A stretch of 64,000 nucleotides of DNA from AC-56 sp963798705 (GCA_963798705.1 CAWCTW010000005.1:558001-622000); one strand, 5' to 3'. Positions 34,451 through 42,498 are shown, counted from the first letter of the stretch. Notes: generated by a model not told the origin, from the sequence alone. A program made the numbers and translations.

Positions 34451-35532
34451 GTCGAGATCGAGACCGAGTGGCCCAGCTCGCGCACGATCCCCGCCGCGCG
34501 CTCGGCCTCGGCCTCTCCCGCCACCCAGAGCGACACCGCTCCCGTTCGCATGTCCGGTGCCGGGTACAGCGCCATGTCCTCGATGTTCACTCCGGCGCGC
34601 CCAAGGGCCAGGGCGATCTCCGCCACTGTCCCGGGCCGGTTCTCGACACCCAGCCGCAGCTCGTAGAGCTCGCCGCCCACCCGGTCCGCCTCCAGCAGCC
34701 GGCGGCGGTCCTCCCGCGACGCGCCGTGCCAGGCAGCGACGCGCTCGACGTCCCCGGACCGAATGACGTCCGCCGCCTCCCGCAGCCGCTCCGCCGCTGC
34801 GTCGATCTCGCGGGCGACCGCCTCGCCGTTGGTGGCGAAGATGTCGGCCCAGATGGCGGGATTGGCGCCGGCCACCCGGGTCGTGTCGCGAAAGCTCGGG
34901 CCCACCTCCGGAAGCCGCTCCGACTCCTCCGTCGAGGCCGCGGCCGCCTGCTGCACGAGGACGTTGGCGATCACGTGCGGGAGGTGGCTGACGGTGGCCA
35001 TCAGCCGATCGTGGATCTCGGGGTCGATTGCCTGCGGGCGCGCGCCGAGGTCCGCGACCGCGCGCTGCAGCCGGTCGTAGTGCACGCCGCTCGAGCCTTC
35101 GGTCGGCGTGAGGTACCACCGGGCGCCCTCGAACAGATCGTCGCGAGCGTTGGCGACGCCGGCGCTCTCCGCGCCGGCGATCGGATGACCGCCGATGAAC
35201 CGCGCCGGCCGCGCGTCCCGCGGCAGCCCCGCGATCAGCTCGCGCTTGGTCGAGCCCACGTCGGTGACGACGGCGTCGGCGTCGCTGGCCTCCAATGCCT
35301 CGGCCACCAGCCCCGGCATCGTACCCACGGGTCCTGCGCAGAATACGACCTCGGCGCCATCGAGCGCCTCGGAGATCGTGTCGGCCGCGCGGTCGAGCGC
35401 GCCCACCTCGACGCCGCGCGCGGCGTTCGCCGCTTCGACGTCGAATCCCGCGACCTCGGCCCCGAGCCGTCGTCTCGCGGCCAGCCCGATCGAGCCGCCG
35501 ATCAGCCCGACGCCCAGGACCGCTATGCGCAT
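34447..35532 (-). CDS. tyrA: Prephenate dehydrogenase with C-terminal ACT domain
   Basis: Oxidatively decarboxylates prephenate to 4-hydroxyphenylpyruvate for tyrosine. The 361 residues start MRIAVLGVGLIGGSIGLA (NAD-binding), then TDVGSTKRELI, FIGGHPIAGAESAG with the catalytic His, and SHLPHVIANVL. A C-terminal ACT domain (ELRLGVENRPGTVAEIALALG, about 285-361) suggests tyrosine feedback. It follows the DAHP synthase gene by 13 bases. Confidence 0.95.
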   Translation of the reverse strand: MRIAVLGVGLIGGSIGLAARRRLGAEVAGFDVEAANAARGVEVGALDRAADTISEALDGAEVVFCAGPVGTMPGLVAEALEASDADAVVTDVGSTKRELIAGLPRDARPARFIGGHPIAGAESAGVANARDDLFEGARWYLTPTEGSSGVHYDRLQRAVADLGARPQAIDPEIHDRLMATVSHLPHVIANVLVQQAAAASTEESERLPEVGPSFRDTTRVAGANPAIWADIFATNGEAVAREIDAAAERLREAADVIRSGDVERVAAWHGASREDRRRLLEADRVGGELYELRLGVENRPGTVAEIALALGRAGVNIEDMALYPAPDMRTGAVSLWVAGEAEAERAAGIVRELGHSVSIST

Positions 35533-35545
35533 CGGGCTCCGATCG

Positions 35546-36571
35546 CTAGACGGCCGCGAGCTGCTTGCCGGCCACCTCGGCAACCCGTCGCACCTGCTCG
35601 GCGTACTCGGCGAAGCCCTCCGTCGGCAGCGCCTGCGGCCCGTCGCAGATCGCCTCCTCGGGCTCGTTGTGGACCTCGACGATGATCCCGTCAGCGCCCG
35701 CGGCGGCCGCCGCCAGCGACATCGGGCCGACCCAGTCGCGACGCCCCGCGGCATGCGACGGATCGATCACGATCGGCAGGTGGGTCAGCTCCCGCAACGC
35801 CGGGACGGCGAGGAGGTCGAGCGTGAACCGGTACGCGGTCTCGAACGTCCGGATGCCGCGCTCGCAGAGCATCACCTTGTCGTTGCCCTCCTTGAGCACG
35901 TACTCGGCCGCCATCAGGAGCTCTTCGAGCGTCGACGACAGACCGCGCTTCAGCAGCACGGGAAGCCCCGTGCGCCCGGCCTCGGACAGGAGCGAGTAGT
36001 TCTGCATGTTCCTCGCGCCGATCTGGATGACGTCGGCGACGTCGACCACGTCCGCCACGTCGCGCACGTCCATGAGCTCGGTGACGACGGGCAGCCCCGT
36101 CTCGTCGCGTGCCTCCGCGAGCAGCCGCAGTCCCTCCGCGCCGAGCCCCTGGAACGAGTACGGGGAGGTCCGCGGCTTGTAGGCGCCACCGCGCAGCATG
36201 GTCGCGCCGCTGTCGGCGACCGTCCGCGCGACCTCCAGCGTCTGGGTGCGGCTCTCGACGGTGCACGGGCCGGCGATCAGGCCGAAGTGCTCGCCGCCGA
36301 GCTTGCGGCCGTCGACGTCGATCACGGTCCGCTCGCCCTTGCGGAACTGGGCGGACGCCAGCTTGTAGGGCTTCAGGATCGGCACGAGGTGATCCACTCC
36401 AGGAGCACCCTCGAGCCCGAGCGCGGCGACGCGGTCGCGGTCGCCGATCGCGCCGATCACCGTCAACAGCTCGCCGGGGGACACGTGAGCGGAGCAGCCG
36501 ACGGACTCCACGCGGTCGACGACGGCCTGGACCTGCTCGTCGCTCGCTCCCTCTTTCATCACGATCATCAT
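35546..36571 (-). CDS. aroF: 3-deoxy-7-phosphoheptulonate synthase (DAHP synthase, type I-beta)
   Basis: First committed enzyme of aromatic amino-acid synthesis. The 341 residues have an N-terminal ferredoxin-like regulatory domain (MMIVMKEGASDEQVQAVV, about 1-75) and a TIM barrel with FGLIAGPCTVES, LRGGAYKPRTSPYSFQGLG, IQIGARNMQNY, LLKRGLSSTLEE and IDPSHAAGRRD. The added domain is the one that binds Phe/Tyr in Thermotoga-type enzymes. Translation starts at one of two adjacent ATG codons (36571). The leader upstream encodes an aromatic-rich peptide followed by a hairpin, so attenuation is likely. Confidence 0.96.
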   Translation of the reverse strand: MMIVMKEGASDEQVQAVVDRVESVGCSAHVSPGELLTVIGAIGDRDRVAALGLEGAPGVDHLVPILKPYKLASAQFRKGERTVIDVDGRKLGGEHFGLIAGPCTVESRTQTLEVARTVADSGATMLRGGAYKPRTSPYSFQGLGAEGLRLLAEARDETGLPVVTELMDVRDVADVVDVADVIQIGARNMQNYSLLSEAGRTGLPVLLKRGLSSTLEELLMAAEYVLKEGNDKVMLCERGIRTFETAYRFTLDLLAVPALRELTHLPIVIDPSHAAGRRDWVGPMSLAAAAAGADGIIVEVHNEPEEAICDGPQALPTEGFAEYAEQVRRVAEVAGKQLAAV

Positions 36572-36618
36572 CGTTCCAATGCGCCTTTCAGAGTCTTGGG
36601 AATAGCAAAGCGGGTACG

Positions 36619-36677
36619 GCGTCCGGCGGAGATCTCGAGCTAGGTGGGCCTGAAGCGGCCGCGCCGGACGCCTAGCT
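36619..36677 (-). promoter_or_regulatory. Attenuator-like hairpins upstream of aroF
   Basis: In mRNA order, AGCTAGG (36677-36671) lies at the leader stop codon, and GCGTCCGGCG (36671-36662) follows. Next come a GGCC-loop-GGCC hairpin, CCTAGCT (36644-36638) and CGCCGGACGC (36628-36619). GCGTCCGGCG pairs perfectly with CGCCGGACGC (terminator-like stem) and AGCTAGG with CCTAGCT. The two pairings cross and so compete or form a pseudoknot. Only a weak pyrimidine-rich run (CTTTGCTATT) follows the large stem. The position directly after an aromatic leader peptide argues for attenuation. Confidence 0.65.
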
Positions 36678-36758
36678 AAATCGCCAGTAGTAGAACCATG
36701 CACGCGGGGTCGCGCCCTGGGGGGCGGTTGAGGAAGCCGACGTGCTCGCGCGGTTCAT
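36672..36758 (-). CDS. Aromatic amino-acid leader peptide (28 codons)
   Basis: ATG at 36758 opens a 28-codon frame ending at TAG (36672-36674). Residues 21-28 read WFYYWRFS: two Trp, two Tyr and two Phe among the last eight. The earlier part is a bland Ser/Thr/Ala stretch. The stop codon touches the first arm of the competing hairpins. In classical attenuation a ribosome stalling at such codons selects the RNA fold. Here all three end-products of the pathway could be sensed. The placement between hisC and aroF makes it an internal attenuator or the leader of a second promoter. Confidence 0.82.
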   Translation of the reverse strand: MNRASTSASSTAPQGATPRAWFYYWRFS

Positions 36759-36807
36759 CGCCCGGGGTTGTAGCAGGTGCAGGCGAAATAGTCCAGCAAC
36801 GCGCGCG

Positions 36808-37902
36808 TCACGCAAGCGTCGAGCCGAGCGCTTCGAGGAACCGCTCGTTCTCCGAACGCGTCCCGTAGGTGACCCTGATGTGCCCCGGGCCGCCGAGGCT
36901 GGCTCCCCCGCGCACGACGATGCCCCGCTCCCCCAGCCCCTGGATCACCTCGGCCTCGTCGTTGTCGCCGAGCGGGATCCAGGAGAAGTTGGCCTGCGAC
37001 GGCGGCGGGTCGAGGCCGAGGTCGCGCACGCCCTCCTCCACGAAGACCCGCTCGACGATGGTCCGCTCCACCCTCCCGATCACGTCGTCGCCGTGCAGGA
37101 TCGCCTCGGAGCCGGCGGCCTGAGCCAGCTCGTTGACGCTGAACGGCTGGCGAACGGCGTCGACCGCCGCGCGGAACCGGGCGGAGCCCAGCGCGTACCC
37201 GCAGCGCAGGCCGGCGAGGCCGTAGACCTTGCTGAACGTCCGCAGCAGGACGAGGTTTGGGAAGTCCTTCAGCAGATCGACCGTCGTGTCCGGGTCGTCG
37301 TCGGTCTGGAACTCGACGTAGGCCTCGTCGAGCGCGATCGTCACGTGGCCCGGCACCCGCTCGCAGAACTCCGCGACCCGGGCGGCGGGCAGGTGGGTGC
37401 CCGTGGGGTTGTTCGGGTTGTTCACGCAGACGAGCTGGGTGGCCGCCGTGATCTCCGTGAGCATCGCGTCGAGGTCGTGCACGTAGCCCTCGCCGAGCGG
37501 GACCTGGATCTCCCGCGCACCCGTGAGCGCCGCCAGGTGCGGATAGATCGAGAACGACGGCCAGGCGAAGACGAGCTCGGCGCCCGGCTCGCACAGGGCC
37601 TCGGCCGCAGCCAGCAAAATCTCGCAGGAGCCGTTGCCGATCGCGACCTGGGCCGGCTCGACCTCGAATCGTTCGGCGAGCCGGCGGCGAAGCCGCCGGG
37701 CGTACTGATCCGGGTAGCGGTTCAGGCCGGGCGCGGCGGCGGCGATCGCCTCGACCACCGCCGGATGGGGGCCCCACGGGGACTCGTTCGAAGCGAGCTT
37801 GATGATGTCGTCGGCGCCGAACGCCTCGCGCGCGGCGTCCTCGTGCAGCCCGGCCTCGTAGTGGGGCATGCGCTCGAGCTTCTGGGCGAAGGAGATCGTC
37901 AT
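36808..37902 (-). CDS. hisC: Class I/II aminotransferase, HisC-like
   Basis: A 364-residue PLP aminotransferase of the histidinol-phosphate aminotransferase group. The PLP lysine is Lys225 in RTFSKVYGLAGLRCGY. Other motifs are LASNESPWGPHP, CVNNPNNPTGTH and LDEAYVEF. Located in front of aroF-tyrA-aroA, it may serve as an aromatic aminotransferase (prephenate or 4-hydroxyphenylpyruvate/phenylpyruvate) as well as, or instead of, acting in histidine synthesis. No other his gene is nearby. An AATGCT box ends six bases before the ATG. Confidence 0.9.
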   Translation of the reverse strand: MTISFAQKLERMPHYEAGLHEDAAREAFGADDIIKLASNESPWGPHPAVVEAIAAAAPGLNRYPDQYARRLRRRLAERFEVEPAQVAIGNGSCEILLAAAEALCEPGAELVFAWPSFSIYPHLAALTGAREIQVPLGEGYVHDLDAMLTEITAATQLVCVNNPNNPTGTHLPAARVAEFCERVPGHVTIALDEAYVEFQTDDDPDTTVDLLKDFPNLVLLRTFSKVYGLAGLRCGYALGSARFRAAVDAVRQPFSVNELAQAAGSEAILHGDDVIGRVERTIVERVFVEEGVRDLGLDPPPSQANFSWIPLGDNDEAEVIQGLGERGIVVRGGASLGGPGHIRVTYGTRSENERFLEALGSTLA

Positions 37903-37951
37903 CGCCTGAGCATTGTGCCGGGGACACGGCCAAGGTGGCTTGCGAAGCGCC

Positions 37952-38011
37952 AGGTGCCTGTCCGAAATGCCCCCGGGGGGGCACGCGGAGCTCCCGAATA
38001 GGCACTAACTT
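37952..38011 (+). promoter_or_regulatory. Inverted-repeat promoter element of the adenylate cyclase gene
   Basis: Arms 37952-37964 (AGGTGCCTGTCCG) and 37995-38007 (CGAATAGGCACTA) are largely complementary. Between them lies a second strong palindrome, TGCCCCCGGGGGGGCA. The right arm overlaps a -10-like TAACTT (38006-38011), ten bases before the ATG. It matches the element at 8503-8557 in layout and sequence (GTGCCT[AG]TCCG ... CG[GA]ATAG[GA]CACTAA). Confidence 0.5.
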
Positions 38012-38021
38012 GGACATCCGG

Positions 38022-39020
38022 ATGGACGACCCGGCGGCATCGTCCGAGGACCCAGGCGTCGCGACAGAGCGGCTCGTTCGCCTGGGCACGCGACACCTGA
38101 CGTGGCCGGAGCTCTGCAAGCGGGCGGGTGTGGAGCACGAGGTCGCGGACCGTCTGTGGCGGGCCCTCGGCTTTCCCGACGTGCCCCCCGACGAGCCGGC
38201 GTACACGGACGACGACGTCAGGGCGCTCGCGATCGCAGCTCAGGGACTCGATCAGCTCGAGGGCGGCGAGCACGAGGAGGCGGTCGACTATCTCGTTCGC
38301 GAGGCGCGTGCCGTCAGCGCATATCTCACCCGCATCAGCGAGATCCAGGCCGACGCTCTGTTCTACCTCCAGCGGTACGGGCTTCGCGGGCACGCGATCG
38401 CGGACGGGTTCGAGCACGGGCTCCAGGACTCCGAGCTCGGCTGGCTTCTGCTCTACGGCCTGCGGCGCCGTCTCGACGAGACCCTGCGGCGGCGTGCCGC
38501 CTCCCATCCCGGCGACCAGCCCGTGCTCGCCGTCGGCTTCGTGGACCTCGTGGACTTCACGGGCACCAGCGGGACAATGGACGTCGAGGAGTTCGGTCAC
38601 CTCCTCAACAGCTTCGAGTCGCTTGTGTGGGACGCCGTCACCGAGTCCGGCGGGCAGGTCGTGAAGCTGATCGGCGACGAGGCGATGTTCGTCTGTCCGT
38701 CCGCCGCCGAGGCTGCGCACGCCGCCCTGGCGGTGATCGGCGCATGCGGACGGACCGAGCTGCCGCCCTCCCGCGGGGGCTTGGCCATGGGGCCGCTGCT
38801 GGTGCGCGGCGGCGATTACTTCGGCCCGGCGGTGAATCTGGCGAGCCGCCTGGTGGACCGAGCCCGGTCCGGGACCGTGCTGATCGACCGGCGCCTCCGC
38901 GAGGCGCTCGATTCGAGTGGCGACTTCGAGCTGAGCGGCCTGGGGGCGATGACCTTGAAGGGGATCGGCGAGGTGCAGGCGTGGCGACTGAATCCCCGCC
39001 AGGGCAACGGATCCGCCTGA
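38022..39020 (+). CDS. Class III adenylate cyclase with N-terminal regulatory domain
   Basis: A 332-residue soluble cyclase. About 1-155 is an all-helical region with a winged-helix-like start (RHLTWPELCKRAGVEHEVADRLWRALGFPDV), the type called adenylate cyclase regulatory domain in Mycobacterium Rv1264. About 165-325 is the catalytic domain, with the metal Asp in VGFVDLVDFTG, GGQVVKLIGDEAMFV and YFGPAVNLASRLVDRA. Product cAMP is expected. The ATG at 38022 follows the promoter element directly. It diverges from hisC. Confidence 0.88.
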   Translation: MDDPAASSEDPGVATERLVRLGTRHLTWPELCKRAGVEHEVADRLWRALGFPDVPPDEPAYTDDDVRALAIAAQGLDQLEGGEHEEAVDYLVREARAVSAYLTRISEIQADALFYLQRYGLRGHAIADGFEHGLQDSELGWLLLYGLRRRLDETLRRRAASHPGDQPVLAVGFVDLVDFTGTSGTMDVEEFGHLLNSFESLVWDAVTESGGQVVKLIGDEAMFVCPSAAEAAHAALAVIGACGRTELPPSRGGLAMGPLLVRGGDYFGPAVNLASRLVDRARSGTVLIDRRLREALDSSGDFELSGLGAMTLKGIGEVQAWRLNPRQGNGSA

Positions 39021-39030
39021 CGATCACGCG

Positions 39031-39402
39031 CTACTGCGCCGACCGCAGATCGGCGCGAAGCTGCTGAGCCTCGCCCAGGTACGTGTGCGCCGGCGAGTGG
39101 TCCTGCGGCGCGTAGTAGTGGAGCATCACCCGGATCACGCCGCGCATCGCGCCGGGGACGTCGAGCTCCCGGGTGCACAGGAGCGGCACCTGGTCCAGCC
39201 CGAGGCGCCGCGCCGCCACGGCGGGGAACTCGGCGTTCAGGTCGTCGGTCGAGGTGAACAGGCAGCTGACCATGCCGTCGGGTTCGAGGTCGTTGCGCGA
39301 GATCAGCTCCCGCAGGAGCTCCTCGGTCGCATCGAGGATCGAATCGACGTCGTTGCTCGACGCCTTGATCGCCCCGCGGACGGCATACAGACGCTCGGTC
39401 AT
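39031..39402 (-). CDS. aroH: Chorismate mutase, AroH type
   Basis: A 123-residue monofunctional chorismate mutase with the trimeric AroH fold. Residues equivalent to the Bacillus active site are present: Arg9 in YAVRGAI, Glu79 in CTRELDV, Arg91 in VIRVMLH and Tyr108 in HTYLGEA. It supplies prephenate to tyrA in the nearby aromatic cluster. It is coupled to rluB by an ATGA overlap rather than being in the aro operon. Confidence 0.94.
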   Translation of the reverse strand: MTERLYAVRGAIKASSNDVDSILDATEELLRELISRNDLEPDGMVSCLFTSTDDLNAEFPAVAARRLGLDQVPLLCTRELDVPGAMRGVIRVMLHYYAPQDHSPAHTYLGEAQQLRADLRSAQ

Positions 39403-40094
39403 CGGCCCGCATCCTTCCAGAGCCGCTTGACCTCCGGTGGTCGCAGCCGCCTCGACCTGCCCTCGGGGAGCGCCCCGAGCGCGAGCGTGCCGAAGCGAAT
39501 CCGCGCCAGTGCGACCACCTGGTTGCCGACCGCCTCCACCATCCGGCGGACCTGCCGGTTGCGGCCCTCGGCGATCGTCATCTCGATCACCCGCGGCGAG
39601 GTCCGGCGGACGGTCGCGGGCCTCGTGGGCCCGTCCTCCAGGTCGACGCCGCGGCGAAGCCGGCGGAGCTGGGACTCGCTCACCGGCCGGCGCAACCTGA
39701 CCCTGTAGGTGCGCTCGATCCCGTACCGGGGATGGGTGAGGCGATTGGCCAGCTCCCCATCGTTCGTGAGCAGGATCAGCCCGGTCGAGTCGGCGTCCAG
39801 CCGGCCCACGGGATAGAGCCGGCGCGGCGAATCCACCAGCTCCACCACCGCGCGGCGCCGGCCGGGCTCCCGGGCGGTCGAGACGACTCCGGCCGGCTTG
39901 TTCAGCATCCAGATCTCGCGCGGCTCGGGGCGTGCCGGGCGCCCGTCGACGGCGACGCCACTCCCCTCGTCGACGTCGCGCGCCGGATCGGTGACCCGCT
40001 CGCCGGCGACGGTCACGCGCCCGGCCGCGATCAGCTCCTCTCCGCGACGCCGGGAGGCGACGCCGCAGTGGGCCAGGTACTTGGCGAGGCGCAT
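39399..40094 (-). CDS. rluB: 23S/16S rRNA pseudouridine synthase, RluB/RsuA family
   Basis: A 231-residue enzyme with an N-terminal S4 RNA-binding domain (MRLAKYLAHCGVASRRRGEELI) and a catalytic domain with the nucleophilic Asp in VGRLDADSTGLILLTNDGEL, plus IAEGRNRQVRRM. RluB is preferred over RsuA because of the actinobacterial context with scpA and scpB. A TAGGTT box (40101-40106) ends six bases before the ATG. Confidence 0.92.
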   Translation of the reverse strand: MRLAKYLAHCGVASRRRGEELIAAGRVTVAGERVTDPARDVDEGSGVAVDGRPARPEPREIWMLNKPAGVVSTAREPGRRRAVVELVDSPRRLYPVGRLDADSTGLILLTNDGELANRLTHPRYGIERTYRVRLRRPVSESQLRRLRRGVDLEDGPTRPATVRRTSPRVIEMTIAEGRNRQVRRMVEAVGNQVVALARIRFGTLALGALPEGRSRRLRPPEVKRLWKDAGR

Positions 40095-40100
40095 GCGGGA

Positions 40101-40106
40101 AACCTA
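40101..40106 (-). promoter_or_regulatory. -10-like box of rluB
   Basis: TAGGTT on the minus strand ends six bases before the rluB ATG at 40094, again predicting an mRNA that starts at the initiation codon. Confidence 0.45.
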
Positions 40107-40141
40107 GGGATACGCTCACCGCCGGATCAGAACCGCCGCCG

Positions 40142-40711
40142 CTATGACGCCCGCTGCTCGCCCGCCTTCAGCAGGCGCTCGCGGAGCTCGCGCTCGTCCT
40201 CCGGCGTCGGGTCGAAGCGCGCGGGGTCGGGGAGCTGGTCCAGTGCGGTGAGGCCGAAGAGCCGCTCGAAGAGCGGCGTCGTCCGGTAGACCATCGCGCC
40301 GAAGCGCGAGCGGCCGGACTCCTCGATCAGGCCGCGCTCGGTCAGCGTGGCCACGGCGGACTCGGATGAGACGCCGCGGATCCGGGCGATCTCGGGACGG
40401 GAGACGGGCTGCAGGTAGGAGACGATCGCGAGCGTCTCCGCCTGGGCCTGGGTGAGCGGCGGGGTGCGCGGCGTGGACAGAAGCCGGCGGGCGGCGTCCT
40501 CGGCCACGGGGTCGGCGGCGAGCGTGTAGCCACCCGCGACCTGGCGCAGGACGACCCCTCGCGCCCCCTGCGACAGGGTCCCCTCGAGCGCGTCGAGCGC
40601 GCGGTCCACCTCGGCCTCGCCCGCGTCGCACGCCTCTGCCAGCTCGGCGGTCGTGACGGGCTGTGGCGACAGGAACAGCAGGGCCTCCACCGTTCGCTCG
40701 AGAACAGTCAT
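40142..40711 (-). CDS. scpB: Segregation and condensation protein B
   Basis: A 189-residue partner of ScpA and SMC in chromosome condensation. It has two winged-helix units: TVLERTVEALLFLSPQPVTTAELAEAC, and later QAETLAIVSYLQPVSRPEIARIRGV with SESAVATLTERGLIEESGR. The ATG at 40711 overlaps the scpA stop as ATGA, and both the position and the start of the family match it. Confidence 0.95.
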   Translation of the reverse strand: MTVLERTVEALLFLSPQPVTTAELAEACDAGEAEVDRALDALEGTLSQGARGVVLRQVAGGYTLAADPVAEDAARRLLSTPRTPPLTQAQAETLAIVSYLQPVSRPEIARIRGVSSESAVATLTERGLIEESGRSRFGAMVYRTTPLFERLFGLTALDQLPDPARFDPTPEDERELRERLLKAGEQRAS

Positions 40712-41427
40712 TGCACCTCCACCTCGATCGGTCCGAACAGGTCCTTCTGAGTCCACGTCGCCTCGCCTCGCTTGTGCATCTCGAGCAGGGCGAAGAGGGT
40801 CACCGCCTGGGTGAGGCGGTCCTCGTCGGCGAAGACGTCGTCGAAGTCGAACCTGCCGCGGCGCGAGAGCAGCTCGCGAATGACGTCGAGCCGCCGCTCC
40901 AGCGAGACCGTCGGGCGGATGTGGCTGGTGTCCGGCTCGGGCGGGATGCGCAGGAGATCGCCGAGCGCCTCCGCGAGCCGGTCCGGTGCGTAGACCTGCG
41001 TCGCGGCGTCGAGCGACGCGCGGCGCAGCTCAGCCGGGAGCGGAGCGGCTCGATAGACGTATCGCCGTCCGTCGGCGAACAGGCCCGTGAGATGAGCGGC
41101 CGCCTCGCGGTAGCGGCGGTACTCGAGCATCCGGGCGAGCAGCTCGTCCGCGGCCTCCTCGGGGCCGAGCTCGATCCGCTCCTCGTCCTCGGTCGGAAGC
41201 AGCAGGCGCGACTTCAGCTCCAGGAGCGAGGCGATCAGGACGAGGAACTCCGTCGCCGAGTCGAGGTCGAGCTCGCCAGTGCTCTCCAGGTGCTCGAGGT
41301 AGGCGACGACGATCTCGCCGAGCGACACCTCCGCGAGCGGGATCTCCTCGCGGAGCACGACCGCCATCAGCAGGTCGAAAGGCCCGGCGAAGACGTCGAG
41401 GTCCAGGTCGAGCTCGGCGGCTCTCAC
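40708..41427 (-). CDS. scpA: Segregation and condensation protein A
   Basis: The 239-residue kleisin of the SMC-ScpAB complex. The N-terminal SMC-neck-binding region is DVFAGPFDLLMAVVLREEIPLAEV. The middle is acidic and variable and the C-terminal winged helix includes TQAVTLFALLEMHKRGEATWTQ. The GTG at 41427 begins the family sequence and is preceded by a TACCGT box at 41435-41440, seven bases away, so translation from a leaderless mRNA is likely. Confidence 0.94.
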   Translation of the reverse strand: MRAAELDLDLDVFAGPFDLLMAVVLREEIPLAEVSLGEIVVAYLEHLESTGELDLDSATEFLVLIASLLELKSRLLLPTEDEERIELGPEEAADELLARMLEYRRYREAAAHLTGLFADGRRYVYRAAPLPAELRRASLDAATQVYAPDRLAEALGDLLRIPPEPDTSHIRPTVSLERRLDVIRELLSRRGRFDFDDVFADEDRLTQAVTLFALLEMHKRGEATWTQKDLFGPIEVEVQ

Positions 41428-41434
41428 GGCGACA

Positions 41435-41440
41435 ACGGTA
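41435..41440 (-). promoter_or_regulatory. -10-like box of scpA
   Basis: TACCGT on the minus strand lies seven bases before the scpA GTG. No ribosome-binding site is visible between the two. Confidence 0.45.
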
Positions 41441-41479
41441 CCGGCGGCCCCGGTCACCGCCCGAGCGCGATTTGGGCGC

Positions 41480-42481
41480 TCAGGACCGCGGCGGGCCGAC
41501 GCCCATGGCCTCGCGGACGTCGGCGAGCGTTTCGGATGCGATCGCGCGCGCCTTGCCGGCACCGGCCGCCAGCGTCGCCTCAAGCGCCTGCTCGTCGCCT
41601 CGAAGCTCGTCGTAGCGCTCGCGGACCGGCGCGAGGTACTCGACGACCTCGTCGGCGACCACCCCCTTGAAGTCCCCGTACCCCGACCCGTCGAACTCGC
41701 GCTCGACCTCGTCCGGCTGGACTCCGCGGACGACCGACACGATCTCGATCAGGTTCGTGATCCCCGCCTTGCCGGCGCCCCGGCGGACCTCGGTGCCGGA
41801 GTCGGTGACGGCGCTTCTCACCTTCTTTCGCACGAGCTCGGCGTCGTCGAGGATGTAGACGGTGCCCTGCTCGGAGCCATAGGTCGTGGACATCCTCGAC
41901 TCGGGGTCCTGGAGGTTCATGATCCGGGCGCCGACCTCCGGGTAGACGCCCGCAGGCACCTGCAGCACCTCGCCGAAGCGGGCGTTGAACCGCTCCGCGA
42001 CATCCCGCATGAGCTCGACGTGCTGGCGCTGGTCGTCGCCCACCGGGACCTCGGTCGCCCGGTACGCGAGCACGTCGGCCGCCATCAACACCGGGTAGAA
42101 GAAGAGCCCGGCCGAGACCAGCTCGCGCTGCTGCTCGGACTTCTCCTTGAACTGGTGCATGCGGTTGAGGTCGCCCCACGCCGTGACGGCGCCGAGCAGC
42201 CAGGAGAGCTCGGTGTGCTCCTTGACGTCGGACTGGCGGAAGAGGATGCAGCGCTGCGGGTCGAGCCCGGCCGCGATCAGGATCGCGGTCGTGTCGTAGA
42301 GGCGCTCGCGGAGCTCGGCGGGGTCGTAGGGGACGGTGGTGGCATGGAGGTCGACTATGCAATAGATGCCCTCGCCGCGATCCTGGCCCTCGACGTACTG
42401 GCGGATGGCGCCGATGTAGTTGCCCAGGTGCTTACGCCCCGTCGGCTGGATGCCGCTGAAGATCCGTTCCGTCCCGGCCAT
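41480..42481 (-). CDS. trpS: Tryptophanyl-tRNA synthetase
   Basis: A 333-residue class Ic synthetase charging tRNA-Trp. The HIGH-like motif is GIQPTGRKHLGNYIGA and the KMSKS-like motif is SRMSTTYGSEQG. DLHATT, GDDQRQHVEL and the anticodon-end helices are as expected. A TATAGT box (42493-42498) lies 11 bases before the ATG. No tryptophan leader peptide is evident upstream. Confidence 0.96.
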   Translation of the reverse strand: MAGTERIFSGIQPTGRKHLGNYIGAIRQYVEGQDRGEGIYCIVDLHATTVPYDPAELRERLYDTTAILIAAGLDPQRCILFRQSDVKEHTELSWLLGAVTAWGDLNRMHQFKEKSEQQRELVSAGLFFYPVLMAADVLAYRATEVPVGDDQRQHVELMRDVAERFNARFGEVLQVPAGVYPEVGARIMNLQDPESRMSTTYGSEQGTVYILDDAELVRKKVRSAVTDSGTEVRRGAGKAGITNLIEIVSVVRGVQPDEVEREFDGSGYGDFKGVVADEVVEYLAPVRERYDELRGDEQALEATLAAGAGKARAIASETLADVREAMGVGPPRS

Positions 42482-42492
42482 GGCGGGCGCGG

Positions 42493-42498
42493 ACTATA
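42493..42498 (-). promoter_or_regulatory. -10-like box of trpS
   Basis: TATAGT on the minus strand, close to the general consensus, lies 11 bases before the trpS ATG and would give a leader of about four bases. Confidence 0.45.

Noticed and set aside
36676..36699. Alternative short peptide MVLLLAI in another frame over the same aromatic leader region
   Set aside because: It would suggest branched-chain control, but the downstream genes are aromatic, the frame has only seven codons, and the overlapping 28-codon frame has a much stronger match to the pathway.
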